Positions 1 to 14,473 of a stretch of DNA of 64,000 nucleotides are shown here, one piece after another. A model generated the notes under the pieces. It saw nothing but the letters and a program-made list of their open reading frames with translations. It was not told the DNA's origin and did not search any database. This stretch comes from Sipunculus nudus (taxonomy: Eukaryota; Annelida; Sipuncula; Golfingiida; Sipunculidae), in assembly GCA_026874595.1 (NCBI GenBank), contig CM049306.1:86939142-87003141 (forward strand), written 5' to 3'. Made by a program: the position numbers and the translations under genes. The first letter of the stretch is position 1. Every line of letters starts with the position of its first letter.

Positions 1-464
1 ATGTTCTCGAAAACTTCAATATATATGCATGATTAAAGTAAAACAAAGAAGAAAAGTTTCACACTTCGCGAGAATATTTCCCGATCTTCCGTAAATACGT
101 CGGTCTGCAGGAACACTTCAAGGGCTACTTATCACTATAGCATCACCCTGGGTAAACTCGGGCGTGTTCCGTTAACATCTTATAAAAACAGCATCAGGAG
201 CTGCAAGTAAACTGTAAAAGCGTGTCTAAACTTCCCCAGTCCTCCCTTGATCGTCCTTAATAGAATACCTGCATGGATGTTAAAATCAGATTAAACTCTA
301 CGGGGATGAGGACGATAAGAAAACCATGGCCACGTGCTGCTCCCATCCTTATCCGTAACGTCAACATCGTAACATCAAAAGGAGATAGATGATAAGGTCA
401 CGTGACCTCTCTGTAACGTAACGGAGCCGCCCTTGCAAACAGATACACTCTGTATGCCATGGAG

Positions 465-640
465 AAAAGACATATGCACACACGGACATACGCGTGTTTT
501 CCTAAACTATATATGACGATGGAATCCTGTTGAACTATTCCCTAAAGTAAAGTTATATACGTACTCAAGGACACACGGGATTTCCTAAACTATATAATAA
601 AGGAACTGTAAACTGTTGAACTGTAACCTATAAAGAAAAG
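465..640. repeat. Diverged tandem duplication (~90-bp unit)
   Basis: Two units share ACACACGG, TTTCCTAAACTATATA, TGTTGAACT and CCTAWAAAG in the same order (about 475-555 and 568-640). Non-coding. Confidence 0.5.
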
Positions 641-761
641 ATGCATATACGCACTCACGGAAACAAAACCGCGGAGAAAATCCATAAAGTACCATGCATA
701 AATGTCTTAAGCAGTTCAAAGAAAAAAACGGTTTCCCCAGTATTATATGTAAAGAAACATG

Positions 762-1727
762 CCGGTGTAACAGGCAAGATTATACCCCCTGCCCAGTTTA
801 TACCAGGGTATATTTTAGCCTAGGCCAGATTATACCCCGGGGTATATTCCGGCCTAGGCTGTTTTATACCCCTCCAGGCCAATTTATACCCCTGACACGA
901 ATCACAGAAACTGACTTGTATCAGGCCAGATGCGGATATCCATTTGATAAACAGTATTTAAACATACATAATCTTAATTCTTTTAAATTATTTGTAATAT
1001 CTATTTTCTATCACCACGCATTATTAAATATCAGATTAAAATAATTAAGGGCTACTCCAAACCATGGATCATTCATCCTTTGGAATATCCATGATATCAG
1101 AATCATGTGTGAATTTAAATGTAAGTTTAATTCAACACTGTCACGTTAAAACTTACAATATTAGTATTGATACGAAATAACTATAGAGAATAACATATTT
1201 AGTAACTTCCTTAAGCCAAAATTTATTCAATTGAAATTACATTAGCACTGTACTTTTATATACTTTTATATATATTTGTACATCGTGTTACTATTTGCAG
1301 AGTTATTTTAAATGTGGATATTGTGTAGTCGGTTTGAACTAACTTGAACTCTCATATTAGATGATGATATAATTTCGGAAAATCCAAAGACATAACACTG
1401 TTATGTAGTATAACGCGTTTATACACACTTACATACCGATCGCCTTAGATATCATTCACTTATACACTCGATTATTACATTAAATTAATAAAAACACTGA
1501 CAGAAGGCGAGTCATTTCGTAAAAAAATACAATTGTTTAAGGTATAAAGCACAGCTTTTAAAAGCAACAGGGGGTATAATCGAGCCTAAGGGGGTATAAA
1601 ATGGACTAGAATATACCCCGGGGTATGATCTGGCCTGGCCCATTTTATACCCCGGGTATGGTTTTGGCTAGGCCAGATTATACCCGGGTATACAATCGAG
1701 GGGGGCTATTCTGGCCTGCTACACCGG
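762..1727. mobile_element. Inverted-repeat element built on GGGGTATA palindromes
   Basis: The left arm (762-about 900) and right arm (about 1565-1727) are inverted copies. The outer ends read CCGGTGTAACAGGC and, inverted, CCGGTGTAGCAGGC. Each arm holds several GCC(T)AGGCCAGATTATACCCC units and the perfect palindrome TATACCCCGGGGTATA. The middle (about 900-1560) is AT-rich and non-coding. No clear target duplication was seen. Likely a MITE-type non-autonomous element; the superfamily is unknown. Confidence 0.65.
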
Positions 1728-1974
1728 GCTAGAATACTTGCCTTTGCTTTATGTGTGCACGCATCTATTCTTAGCACCGACCAGAACAGATCTGGTAGCA
1801 TCACGTGACTTGCTGTGTATTATTTGTTACCTAAAACAATGACAAGTAATGCATTTGTCGTAAAAAAGTGGTATTTTCAAAATATTTAAAATTTAGTCGC
1901 ATTGCTTATTTTTTTTTGTAATATACAAGTACATATGTCGTACGGAATATTATATGAAGTCAGTCATGTTATGC

Positions 1975-2044
1975 ATCTCTAGCTCTCTCTCTCGGCAGTT
2001 TTTTAGCACTGCTTCAGTTGTTTTTTAATATCTCATATCATCTA

Positions 2045-2090
<46 letters not shown>

Positions 2091-2154
2091 TTCTCTCTGT
2101 CTCAGCAGATTTTTTAGCACTGCTTCTGTTGTTTTTTTAATATCTCATATCATT

Positions 2155-2229
<75 letters not shown>
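1975..2229. repeat. (CT)n microsatellite with duplicated spacer
   Basis: CTCTCT tracts at 2043-2098 and 2158-2229, with TTTTTTAGCACTGCTTC and TAATATCTCATATCAT repeated before each tract. The spacer and tract were duplicated together. Confidence 0.85.
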
Positions 2230-3266
<1,037 letters not shown>

Positions 3267-3700
3267 AATTTATAAGAGACAAAGAGCTATATATACCGAT
3301 TTTATAAATTAACATGTATTTAAGCTGTTGTCCTATGTATATATACATATATTAGTACAGTAAAAAGGCTACGGGGAAATATATACATATCGATTATGGG
3401 GTCATGTTCTGCGATTGATTATCGAGTAAATTAAGGCTATTTCAGGAAGAAATGGCAGGGGATTAACATTTTTTTTTATAAAGACATTTTGATAACATCT
3501 GATTTTGTGAAATGTATCCAGATTATATATACATAACATGCACCCGGTGGAGAAGTACAGCTTTTTCCTGATTAACCAAATTGACGAAAGGGCAGCGTGT
3601 TCAAGCTGCAATATTAAAAAGATAAGATAGCATCTAGCTTATATATATAGTCTGAAGTCCTTTTGGACTTATATGTCGCTATAATGCAAGACTCCATAAA

Positions 3701-3701
<1 letters not shown>

Positions 3702-3762
<61 letters not shown>

Positions 3763-3830
3763 TATGCCGTAGTAAATTGTCAGTATTTTTTTAAATATAC
3801 TTTAAAATATCCTAGGCATTTTTACGTTTG

Positions 3831-3887
<57 letters not shown>
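3702..3887. repeat. Paired (TA)n microsatellites
   Basis: Pure TA tracts at 3702-3759 and 3836-3887, separated by about 75 bases of AT-rich text. Confidence 0.95.
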
Positions 3888-3889
<2 letters not shown>

Positions 3890-3890
<1 letters not shown>

Positions 3891-5143
3891 TGTTACTCTC
3901 ATGTTTCAAATTTGAGAAATGTTTAAAAGCTTTTGCTCCTATGATAATTTACTATTCCAATGAAACCCCTCATATATATACACAACTTTCTTTAAAGTAA
4001 ACCTTTTGGGACAAACACCTTTTTAGGAAAGATGTCTGACCTTTTTGGTACGAAATTAGAAATGTAAGCGATATATATCGCTACTTAGAAATGTCGGGTT
4101 TAAACTCACGCATTTCACTTAGATTCAATTTTTCAAATAAAAAAAAAAAGACAGTAAATTGCATGCATGTGTGCATGCAGATCCTTCTTGCATACATGCA
4201 GATAACATCTATATATGGCGATTCGCACACAAAAATACATGCACCAGCTGTGCATTTGTTGAAGTATATACTGTATAAGCAAGATAGATAGCAAGATAGC
4301 AAGATTGTGTTTCTATAAATAGGTGCATGCATGTCTGTTAGTGCGTGTGTATCCTTTGTGTGTTGTGTAATAGATAAAATTACATATCCGGACTCAGTTA
4401 ATCGGTCACAAGTGAGTGCTTGCTGGCTAGTGTGACAGGCGTGACCATCCCGGACAGCACTGCGTATACGCATGCGGGCAGCCTGACATGAAACTGACAT
4501 GCCATGAGGAATGACATCTGCATGAACACGAACTCATATCAAGGCGACAAAATGCAATAGGTATCATTGAAAGACATGCATGCGCGTTTGTGGGATTTCT
4601 AAATTATAACATAATTTTTTAGCCTGCCTCTAATTTGACGTTGAGGAGAAAGGTATACAAAAACACCAACATGTGTTTAACTTAGAATATTTCATAATAT
4701 ATTGATTGATGATAATGTTGATTCATCAATCATTATATTATTTTAACAATGTATGTGCAACTCCATGTGGTCTACAAGACACAATCAAACATACACTTAA
4801 CGGCCACGAGATAAACCTTAACATCATTACAGCACATATATTATAATATGTATATAGCGAGACAAATATCAATTTTAAAATTCTGCTAGCATGAATATTT
4901 AACTGAAGAAAAAAAAAAGCAGGATCGCCATTTTGGAAATTGCTTTAAAATTAAAGAAATTTAAAAATATTTTGCAAGTGTCAGCATTATTCATCTTTAA
5001 TATTATTTCACAGGTACACTTTATACATTCCTATATGTATATATATATATAAATGGGTATACATATATAGTTTCATAAAACATATCATGTTATCTTGTAT
5101 ATGCGTGGTATTCTAAATAATAGCTGTCATTAACTGCATGGTC

Positions 5144-5150
<7 letters not shown>
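3890..5150. other. No gene seen
   Basis: AT-rich. The 139-codon minus-strand open frame at 4081-4500 shows no domain and contains low-complexity stretches; I do not call it a gene. Confidence 0.5.
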
Positions 5151-5180
<30 letters not shown>

Positions 5181-5185
<5 letters not shown>

Positions 5186-5936
5186 CGCGCCATCTTCTGA
5201 TCTGGCCCATCTTAAAAGATGGGTCTGACCCAATGATAGACATCGGATATTGAGCTGCCCATGCATGATTGGATGGGTTATAGACCAATTGACCGATATG
5301 TCGGTTATTGGTAAATTCAGACCCATCTAAATATATGGTCAGGCCCGATAACCGATCAACAATATCAACTTGGAACTTTCCCTATGTTAATTTAATGATA
5401 TTGATAATATTTTTATAAATAGGTTATAAGTTAAAACCCATCTTGCGATCGGGTCAGGCCCAATATACGATTCACAATGACTATATATAGGAATCAGGTT
5501 TGGAAATGCCGAGATATAGGTTGGTCCCAATAACCGATCAACAAAAACAACCAGGCACAGGTCCATCCCCCTTATTCATTTACTGATACTGGGGATAATT
5601 TATATACTTTTGTTAAATATAATTAAAAAATAATATTTAGAAAAAGTAAAAGGTAGAGAATCTTTGCAGGTTCTTAACTTTCTTATAACATCAGCTACTT
5701 TCTACATTTGATACAATTATATATATACAAATTAAATTACTCGGGGATAAAAAATTAACATTTATTTCATCTTTTCCCCCTTTTTTTAAAGTCAAAGCTG
5801 TAAGCATGCATCGGTAGATCATGGTCGAAAACTGCTGGGTCTGACCAGTCTTAAAATAGGTCGCCTCAATATCCGATCGATTTTTTAGAGTCAGACCCAT
5901 CTTTAGAAGAATCAGATCGGAAAATGGCGCGCGACA
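5181..5936. mobile_element. Inverted-repeat element with ATGTYGCGCGCCAT ends in a (TA)n tract
   Basis: The outer arms match as inverted copies over roughly 85 bases: TGTTGCGCGCCATCTTC at the left and, inverted, TGTCGCGCGCCATTTTC at the right, each followed by AAGATGGGTCTGAC and ATCGGATATTGAG. Two internal copies of CCCRATAACCGATCAACAA lie near 5345 and 5530. Both ends abut (TA)n, consistent with insertion at TA. No coding capacity. A 62-78-codon open frame inside is incidental. Confidence 0.7.
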
Positions 5937-6420
5937 TATATATATACATATAGGTATATATGTATTTATATGCAGAATCTCCGTTTATATCGGAAAAATG
6001 CACTTACAATGTTTGAAGATTTTTAAATTAAAATTAAAGAATTAAAGGGACAATAATATTATGTTAAATGACATAAATACAACACCCCCCCCCCCTCCGT
6101 TTAAAATATTGTATTAGAAATGACATGGTAACAACATTTCCTTTTTCGTTTTATATATGCAACTTAAACAAATAGATATTAGTATATTATATACGCGAAA
6201 TCGGGGCATGCATGGGCAACTTACATTTGCAATAATATGATTTCTGATAAGTTCAAAAACTAATTGTAGGTGCGAGAATAAAATACAAAATTGTTAATTT
6301 ATCTTAATAACATTTCAGCAGATTTTGTATGATTAATCCATCTTTCATATTCTGCATATATATACTGCAGCATACATGTACATGCATGTACATACAGGCC
6401 CTATAGCAAATATATATGTA

Positions 6421-6831
6421 TACTGTGGTTGCCTTTTTGTTCGCGAGGGTTTTAATTTCGCGATATTCGCGAATGGGAAATAATCGCGAAAATGACACCC
6501 TCGGAAATAATTGGCCAGTTGAGTATGTCCTTCTTAATAAGTGTAGCCAATACTTGTATGGGAATAGGTTAGAACAGTGAGAAATCTTAATATAAATTAC
6601 ATCCATGCAGGTGTAGAAAAAACATTCCCTTAAATTTGAACTAAAGAAACTGTGCTGTGTGTACGGGCCATCCTGATATGAGACGCTGATGAATTATTCT
6701 TAATTTATAATACACACATGAATGGCTTTACTTTTTTTCTGGTGAGATCGCGAAAATGAGACCCTCGCGAAACATTAAAAATGGAAAAATCGCGAAATTT
6801 CAGCCTCGCGAATATGAAGCCAACCACAGTA
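6421..6831. mobile_element. MITE with TACTGTGGTTG ends and TA target duplication
   Basis: 411 bases flanked by TA on both sides. The ends TACTGTGGTTG and CAACCACAGT(A) are inverted copies and continue inward with TTCGCGAGG and AATTTCGCGAT. Inside are further inverted TCGCGAAAATGA-type motifs. It resembles the widespread ACTGTGG MITEs of molluscs and other animals. Possible single ends of the same family lie near 16600 and 36315. Confidence 0.75.
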
Positions 6832-7134
6832 TATCGCTGCCTGCCTGAAAGGCCAGCGTAGCACTGCAGTTACAGAGAAACTCGCCAATGTTATGTTGCG
6901 AATACAGACATAAAAATAACTTCATGGGTTGGACTATGCATGCTTGTGAAGCGGTCATCTGTATCTACACACGTGCGCATGTATCCTATTCACTAATGCG
7001 TTTCTTGGAACTGTTGTGCGCGTATATGTCCTGTTGTAGCCGACATGTCAGCTGTCGTGTCACATGAAGGTATCAATGAGTATTTCTGCAGAAGTGGCTT
7101 CGTTTGTCCCCATCTGGTTGAGAGATGCGGGTCT

Positions 7135-7160
7135 CCCCCCCCCCCCCCCCCCCCCCCCCC
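7135..7160. repeat. C26 homopolymer
   Basis: 26 consecutive C. The proline-rich open frame across it is an artefact. Confidence 0.95.
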
Positions 7161-7164
7161 GTCG

Positions 7165-10100
7165 GGAAGAGATACATTTTATTTCGAAAACAGACTTGCA
7201 GAGTACACACAGAATGCAGACTTGTTTTTGTACGTTTATGTAGTATCTACACATGATATCTATATTTAGTGGGTTTTTTTAGGAGCATTCATTACAAGAT
7301 GTATTATGTTTTATGGAAATCTAAAAATCTTTCGAGGGGAAATTAGGCTCTGTACACACAAAATTATCAAAGATAAATAATATTAATTATTTTTAACTTT
7401 AGTTTTATATGCGTCATGATTGTTATATATAATATGATATAATATAATATATTATATAATATAATAAATGGTAATATAATGTAATATAATATAACATAAA
7501 AAATAAAATGTAATGTAATATGATATAACAGTTATTTCACGTATAAACTGAAAACAAGGAAAAATCGTTTTCCAGTAATGTGGATTTATGTTGTGATAAT
7601 AACTGACTTCTAATATAATGCTTGTATTTGGAAATATTTCTGAAAGTGATTGGCTTACCCTGGGAAAACTCGAAAGCTCAACGCGGGATATAGATAATTA
7701 GAGAGAGTGCGAGTGACGGAGTTCACTTTAGGCGCTGCCTTCTTTATAGGACCATCAATATTAATCTGTTACAGGAGATTATGCTTGTAAGGATGTACGA
7801 AACACAATAACGCGCAAAGCCTTCCTGGCGCCCAGAGTACAAGCTCCGAGAAGACCGACCACCTGTCTGTCCAAGGAGTTTAACTCACTCTAAGCGTGAA
7901 TCCTGCTTGGTTCTGTGATCTGCCGCCATTCCCAAATTTAACGAGATCTTCCCGAGTGAGCGCTTATGGTCAAACTGAAAGGACGTCAGCTAAATGAGAA
8001 ACCAAGCACTGGTGGAAGCTAACAGCAGCGCCGGGGGAGAGCGAAATCACGAACTATCTACTGTAATGAGAAAAATGTCAAATAACAGCGTCCCGGTCCT
8101 TAATTACAATATCCCAGCCCTCGCTGTCACGTTTTGTGTAAGTGGAGCTCAAAGTCGGGTGGTCTACTGGGGCTGATCTTACAATTATTGGGATTAGGCG
8201 GGCATTACACATCCAGCCTGACGGCATGTCGGTTCCAATCAGCAGACGACATTCTTGGGACGGCGGGATGTGAGAATCTCGCGCTCAGCGAGACACGGGA
8301 TTAGCGTGATGACGTAATAATGTCTGCAGCAGACGACAGGTGTTCATTGTGACATGTGACGTACATGACGTATACGGGGACTAAACTAGTGACAGATTTA
8401 AGAGTATTCCCGGTGTGGTCATTGTGTTGGACAACTAACAACATGTAAATTAAGACGGCTGAGTGACATACTTGTTTGTAAAACCCGTTAGAGTAATTAC
8501 ATCCACGCATGCGTACACGAGTTGCAAAAATATTGACCTACATTCAATTCTAAGTGGAGCTGGACCCACCGTTTAAAAAAAAAGATTAATACCACGTGTG
8601 CATAAAATATACCCTTTCTCTTATCCTCGTATATATGATCGTTTGTCATTTGGAGTTGGTGATGTATATATTAAGAAATTAAAAAATAAATTGAAATAAA
8701 ACATCAAAGTAGGTCCATATCAATGTATGTATACACATTTAAATATAGGGTTAATTAAGTATTTCATTCTATTCAGTATTTCATATAAAACTGAACACAG
8801 GGGTTCAGGGAGTTTTCAAACTGGATAATCCATTTAAAAAAGAAAACAATTACAACAACTTAAAGACAGACACAGGACATATATTTTTCCTGCAAATTTC
8901 TTTCTTGTTTCATAATTGTCAGTCCTTCTATATTCTAATTAAGAAAACGTGGCATTGAGGATGTTTGCCAAGATTACCATGAAATAAATCTTTATTTCTT
9001 TACTTAATATATATATATTTTTTAGATTGCCATGAAATGAAGCTTTATTTCTTTTCTTTGTATATTTTGGCCACTTGTTTTGGCCCATGAAACCGAGGTT
9101 ATATATAAGCACTTGACACCATAGCATTCAGGACAAGAGCTACCAGAAACTGACGCGTAGCGTCCAAAAACACCCCGCGGGCAAACAGCGAATTATCATC
9201 TTTTCAACACGAGGATTGTTGATAAATATAGTGGCCCAACATGAATATTATCTCTAAAATCAGCTTATTCCGATCACTTGCACTTTACACCGGGTTCTAC
9301 AGAGCTTGAACAGTCCACGTATAATACAGCATGCAATTTGCCTGTTGCTCGGATAACTTAATAGAACGCCAATGTTGTGGCGTGATGGCAGAGAATGGGG
9401 AGGCGAGACTCGCAGATAAAATCGTGGGGGCTTGGAGGCAGTCCATATTCACTGTTGTTTATTACGCAGAATTTATCGCGTGCATAAGCGTGGTGACTGA
9501 TAGATATCTGCAATAATCTATTTGTATTTCCAAATGCTCCATGTTGATACTTATCTTATGAATAGATACAGATTTAGAAGTGTGAACAACAGGTACCACA
9601 GAAGTACATGTAGCAAACAGGCCGACACTTTAGCATATACTTGTATATATTAAACAGTGACATTATCATAAACGGTATACACGCAGCAAGTGTATAGTGG
9701 AACGAACAGGGTAGAATTCAGTGAGGACTCAAATAACTCGAGTACAGCGTCGTTGCAGCTTATAATGACATGTTTTGCCCTGTAATTATAATGGAAATCA
9801 CTGCTTTGGCGGGTTTTGTAAGAACGACCAGTAGATTGAAGTTTAATTAAATAAGCCGACGGGACTCGAATCTAAGAGGATGCATAATATATTTAACCAC
9901 GTCTCCTTAATTCAGTTCACGACCAGGAAATAAATAATAGTTTCCGTCGGCCATAATGACCTCTCAGCACAGATTCAAAAGTGACCCCTAACGATTTTCT
10001 TTCGTTTCCAGTGACAAATTTGTGCCATACGTTTAGCCTTATCCTGAAACGATCAGGATTGGTTCCCAATAACCACGTGCCTCGGAGCGATACAGATCTC

Positions 10101-11430
10101 GGGTTGGCGTGAACAAACGGGACTGGAACATAATAAGGAACATGCCTTGAATTAAACGTTCTTTCTGTAACCAAGCGGCCAAACCATGCATGCATTGATT
10201 TATTTCAAATGTTCAACTGAGAACAAAGGTTAAAATTGTAGGATCTTTCACACAAAATCATGAATACTAAAGCTTTTTATAAAACTCACGCTGTAAGAAA
10301 AGTTTTTTTTAACATCTCCTTAATTTATCTTTTAAATGCCCGAACGTGTCCCGCGTGACCACACACACTTGTAATATTACAGTAGTGTATAAGAAATGGT
10401 ACATAAAACATGCCATATCTCAATTCTGCTGAATATCATCGACCCAAAGATGAAAATTAAAGTGCCTATTTCTTGTTTACTATTCGTCAGCTATTTAATA
10501 TTTAGTTTAAAATATAATTTATTTATATATATGTATATATACATTGTATTCTTTGTAATCTAGTATATACAGAATATAGGGTAGGGTTTGTGTTGTGAAA
10601 ATAGCTAAGAAATTTCATGTACTATAATTCACATCCACTTAGGTTGACCGGTCTGGATAAACTATACACATTCCGGTCAAATGGACAATCTTAACTGATA
10701 TACGTATATCACCAAATGCCTTCCTGTAAATCATAACAAAAATAATTTTAAATTAATTCGGTGTCATTTTATAACCCAGTAAATTTGATTACAAACGCGA
10801 TTTCATCCTGCAGTTGTTTACAGACAGCGCCACCTACCAGCCTCGGTCCAAACCGTTCAAAATAGTCTTCTTGGTAATTTAATAAGCGTGTCCCATGGGA
10901 AGGGGGGGGGCGGGTAAGTTAATTGCGGTTGTTATTAAAATTACTGAATATTCATAATGGAATTGATACACACACACAAGAAAACGAGCTTAAAACGATA
11001 TGAAAAGTTTTATTTAAACATCACTTCTACTGCTACAGAAGCCATTAAAGGAGTGCTGATTCTTAATTAAAAAGGATCTGTCGATGCGTATGGACCAGCC
11101 ATACTCGACACATAAGATAAAGGCAAGTTTACATAATAAAACAATCAGCACATGACAAATGTTAAAACTGTATGCATGATACACCAATGCATGCGTGGAA
11201 ACAACCATTTTATCGGACGGTTTCAAACATGATAATCAATGCTATGTAAATTATCACATCCAATGAAAAAAAAAGATATATAGCTATCGCATTATTTCAA
11301 GGATAAAATATGTAACAGAGTCATTCAATGATGTATAAAGATATGTATGATTTTTAGAGCATATTTAACAATGATTATGTACAACCTGTTATCCTGTTAT
11401 AATGATGATACCACAAACCCATGGAAAACC
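7165..11430. other. No gene supported
   Basis: Short open frames only (up to about 92 codons), none with a recognisable domain or splice-consistent neighbour. It holds an ATAATATAATA tract at 7430-7530 and a less AT-rich stretch at 7680-8350. An unrecognised exon cannot be excluded there. Confidence 0.4.
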
Positions 11431-11431
11431 G

Positions 11432-11433
<2 letters not shown>

Positions 11434-11501
<68 letters not shown>

Positions 11502-11530
11502 GGCGAAACGTATAACCAATATGTGTGTGT

Positions 11531-11594
<64 letters not shown>
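11434..11594. repeat. (TA)n followed by (GA)n microsatellite
   Basis: TA tract 11434-11500 and GA tract 11539-11594, with a short GT stretch between them. Overlapping open frames on both strands encode only the repeat. Confidence 0.95.
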
Positions 11595-11595
<1 letters not shown>

Positions 11596-11599
11596 TCGG

Positions 11600-12710
11600 G
11601 ATTTTCCTGACCATCTCGCCTGGACGAGGCGGGTATTGATATATACAGCAGTGATGGAAGATAAGCTGACGCCGGGGCAGCACCTCTACAAACTAAGTGG
11701 ATCCATTTGCTGACGGGGTCGCCACAGTCAGAGGCATATTTACTGAATTACAAGCCGGTATCGGTTAACGGGGGCCATGCGAGGAAACGATGTCACCCTG
11801 AGAAAAAAACCGCCTCGCTCTGACTTCTTCAGCGCGTTAACCTTGCCGTGGTTAACAGTAAACACGCATGGTTGTGCGGCTTTCCACGACACTTCACGTG
11901 TATCGGCATCTATAGACTATAGTGTAAAGACACCCGAATAGACGGAAATCATTAAATGTGTTATTATCATATTCTAATCAAAAGGAAATACTGCTCTCAT
12001 CCCCCGGACCGGTAAAACAATATATATTTGTCGCGGTTTGCCGACACATTGTATATATATTTAGGATATAGGACATATATGGTTTATAAGAAAAAAGTAC
12101 AGATGCAAGAAGAAAGTGATTGAAACGCCAATCTCCGGGTTGTCCTGCACGCAAACAATAACTCTTCCTATCAAATATTATGATTCAAGAGCTATAATTA
12201 TTAACATGCGTGTTATGAAAAACTTTATACGAGTTCCGGGATGGAAGCACTGTTTTGTCGGCGGCAAAATATAAGAAACTAGCACATACTGGTATTTGTG
12301 CTTGAAACTCACACTGCATGCCACAGCAAGTTACTCACTAAGTGTCACGTTACTGTCAACAGGATGTTATTAACTCATCTCTAGTGTCTTCTGGGATGCC
12401 CTTTGTTAGGTATCTCACGGGAAGAAAAATTGCTAGAAGCGTAAGATGGAAAGAATTCCCGAAATAACGGTATTTACTTTATACCGATAGCACCGCCACT
12501 TCATATCTGTGTACACGAGCTTTTCTGTTATTAATATACAAATATATAGTTAGAACATATATGTATACATGACATAAAATTTATGTCGTTTAAGAATAAT
12601 CACTTATTTTAAAGAGATATATCAATGATGTCACATTAAGACACTAACTTTATACTAGAAAAAGGACAGAATGCGAAATGTATATATATTTATATATGTA
12701 TGTATATATG

Positions 12711-12747
<37 letters not shown>

Positions 12748-13955
12748 ACACCAGGTAGGGGTGTCATGAGAACTTTTCCCCCACTCCACCCCCTTCCCAA
12801 TCTAATAAGTACTCAATATTTCAGGGCCGCTATTTTTAGCGATACCAGGAACATTTTCATGTTGACATGGTGTGAGTCACGCTTCTCTCTCAGTTGTTAA
12901 TGTCCCTTTGTTTCGCCTGAACGATACGATCAACTTTTGACACCAACTGATTCCTGATATTCTGCCCTAACTGATCTTATCTGGAGCGAAGAACAATTAC
13001 AGTCTGTGACAGTGAGGAAAGATAGCTACTTCCTTGTAAAGTGCTCGGTTTAATCCGGGGTGCCCGCAAAATGCGCTCCGGCGTCACGCGACTCAGCGCG
13101 CCATCTGTCTGCCGTCAGACAAACTAAACGACTGTACATATCATATCTACTGTTTGTAATCAGATAAACTTCTGCGTGATACCATTGAATGAAACGTGAT
13201 TACATAAGAAATCAATGCTACATCACTGAAATGGTAATGCATTCCTAAGTGACCGAGTTATTCCTTATTGCATATTTGCGTTGCATCAAAATATTCTTTC
13301 TGAATCTTGCGATTTAGTACACAACAAGGGATGGAGTCCGATAACAAGGCAGTTAAGATCCTATCCCCAGACCGCGCAGATTCAATCATCAAGAACTTCA
13401 CGTTATACATTGCTTTTATCAAACAACAAATAGTCATTTGTACCACCAGACGATGTTTTCACGCCTGAAAGAGCACACTGTTACAGAATCTGTGTATCTT
13501 ATCTCTAATATTTCAGACGACAAAGACTTGTAAGTAACATTTTCTAATATACACCTATCCCTTTGCCATAAATGCTACAATAGTCGTATGACAAACATCA
13601 AAACCTGCCGCCATTCATACATACATAGAATATGATGAGATATCACAAAGTATACAAGGACTTCAAAGTCACCCGCATACCACAGAAAGTGGAAAAAACA
13701 AAAACACTAAGATAAAGACAGAATAAATGGCCGTGGGTTTTGGACAAGATGAAAGTCCCATTCCTTTAATTACAAACTTCTCAGCCTTTGATATTTCAAC
13801 TGTAACATATTATAAAAAGCAGAAATATTAATTTATATATCACATACAATACTAAAAATTCATGTTACTGCAGAATTAATTAGAATAATACTGATATATT
13901 TAGCCCATATGGTACAAATATCAAACCTTTGTTTGTTTATTATTTGTATTTACCT
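11600..13955. other. No gene supported
   Basis: Mixed unique text, a (TA)n tract near 12700-12745 and a G+C-richer patch around 13040-13120. No coding signal that I trust. Confidence 0.4.
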
Positions 13956-13957
13956 CA

Positions 13958-13960
<3 letters not shown>

Positions 13961-14016
<56 letters not shown>

Positions 14017-14198
14017 GTATATGTATACACACACAAATCAAAATCATTAAAACAAATATTATTTAGGTTTTCCTCAGATTTCCATATTTTTTTCAAGTTA
14101 AAGGTTGTACATAAATGTTTGGATGATAAAAAAGACATGTTGTTAACATATAATAAAATAGACAACAAACCGATACTATACTGTTAAGTGTACAAATC

Positions 14199-14242
<44 letters not shown>

Positions 14243-14278
14243 TATATATATATATATGTTTATATATATATATGTATA

Positions 14279-14319
<41 letters not shown>

Positions 14320-14360
14320 CACACATACATATATATTTATGTATATGTATATATATTTGT
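13961..14360. repeat. (TA)n-rich cluster downstream of the C2 gene
   Basis: TA tracts at 13961-14010 and from about 14200 to 14320, with TATG and GTGTGT interruptions. It starts about 110 bases beyond the C2-gene stop codon and may lie in or near its 3' UTR. Confidence 0.9.
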
Positions 14361-14473
14361 ATAAAACCTTGGTTTAGTTGGTACTGTCCATTGATAAAGA
14401 CAGTGGAACAAGACAATATGCAGGAAATATGTCTAAGATTCTGATGGGAAGGGGGGGTTGATGGTCAGCTGAC

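Noticed and set aside
641-1044. Open frames of 60 and 116 codons
   Set aside because: They overlap the left arm of the GGGGTATA inverted-repeat element and have no coding character.
9917-10195. 92-codon minus-strand open frame
   Set aside because: No recognisable domain, no flanking exons in frame, and of a length expected by chance.
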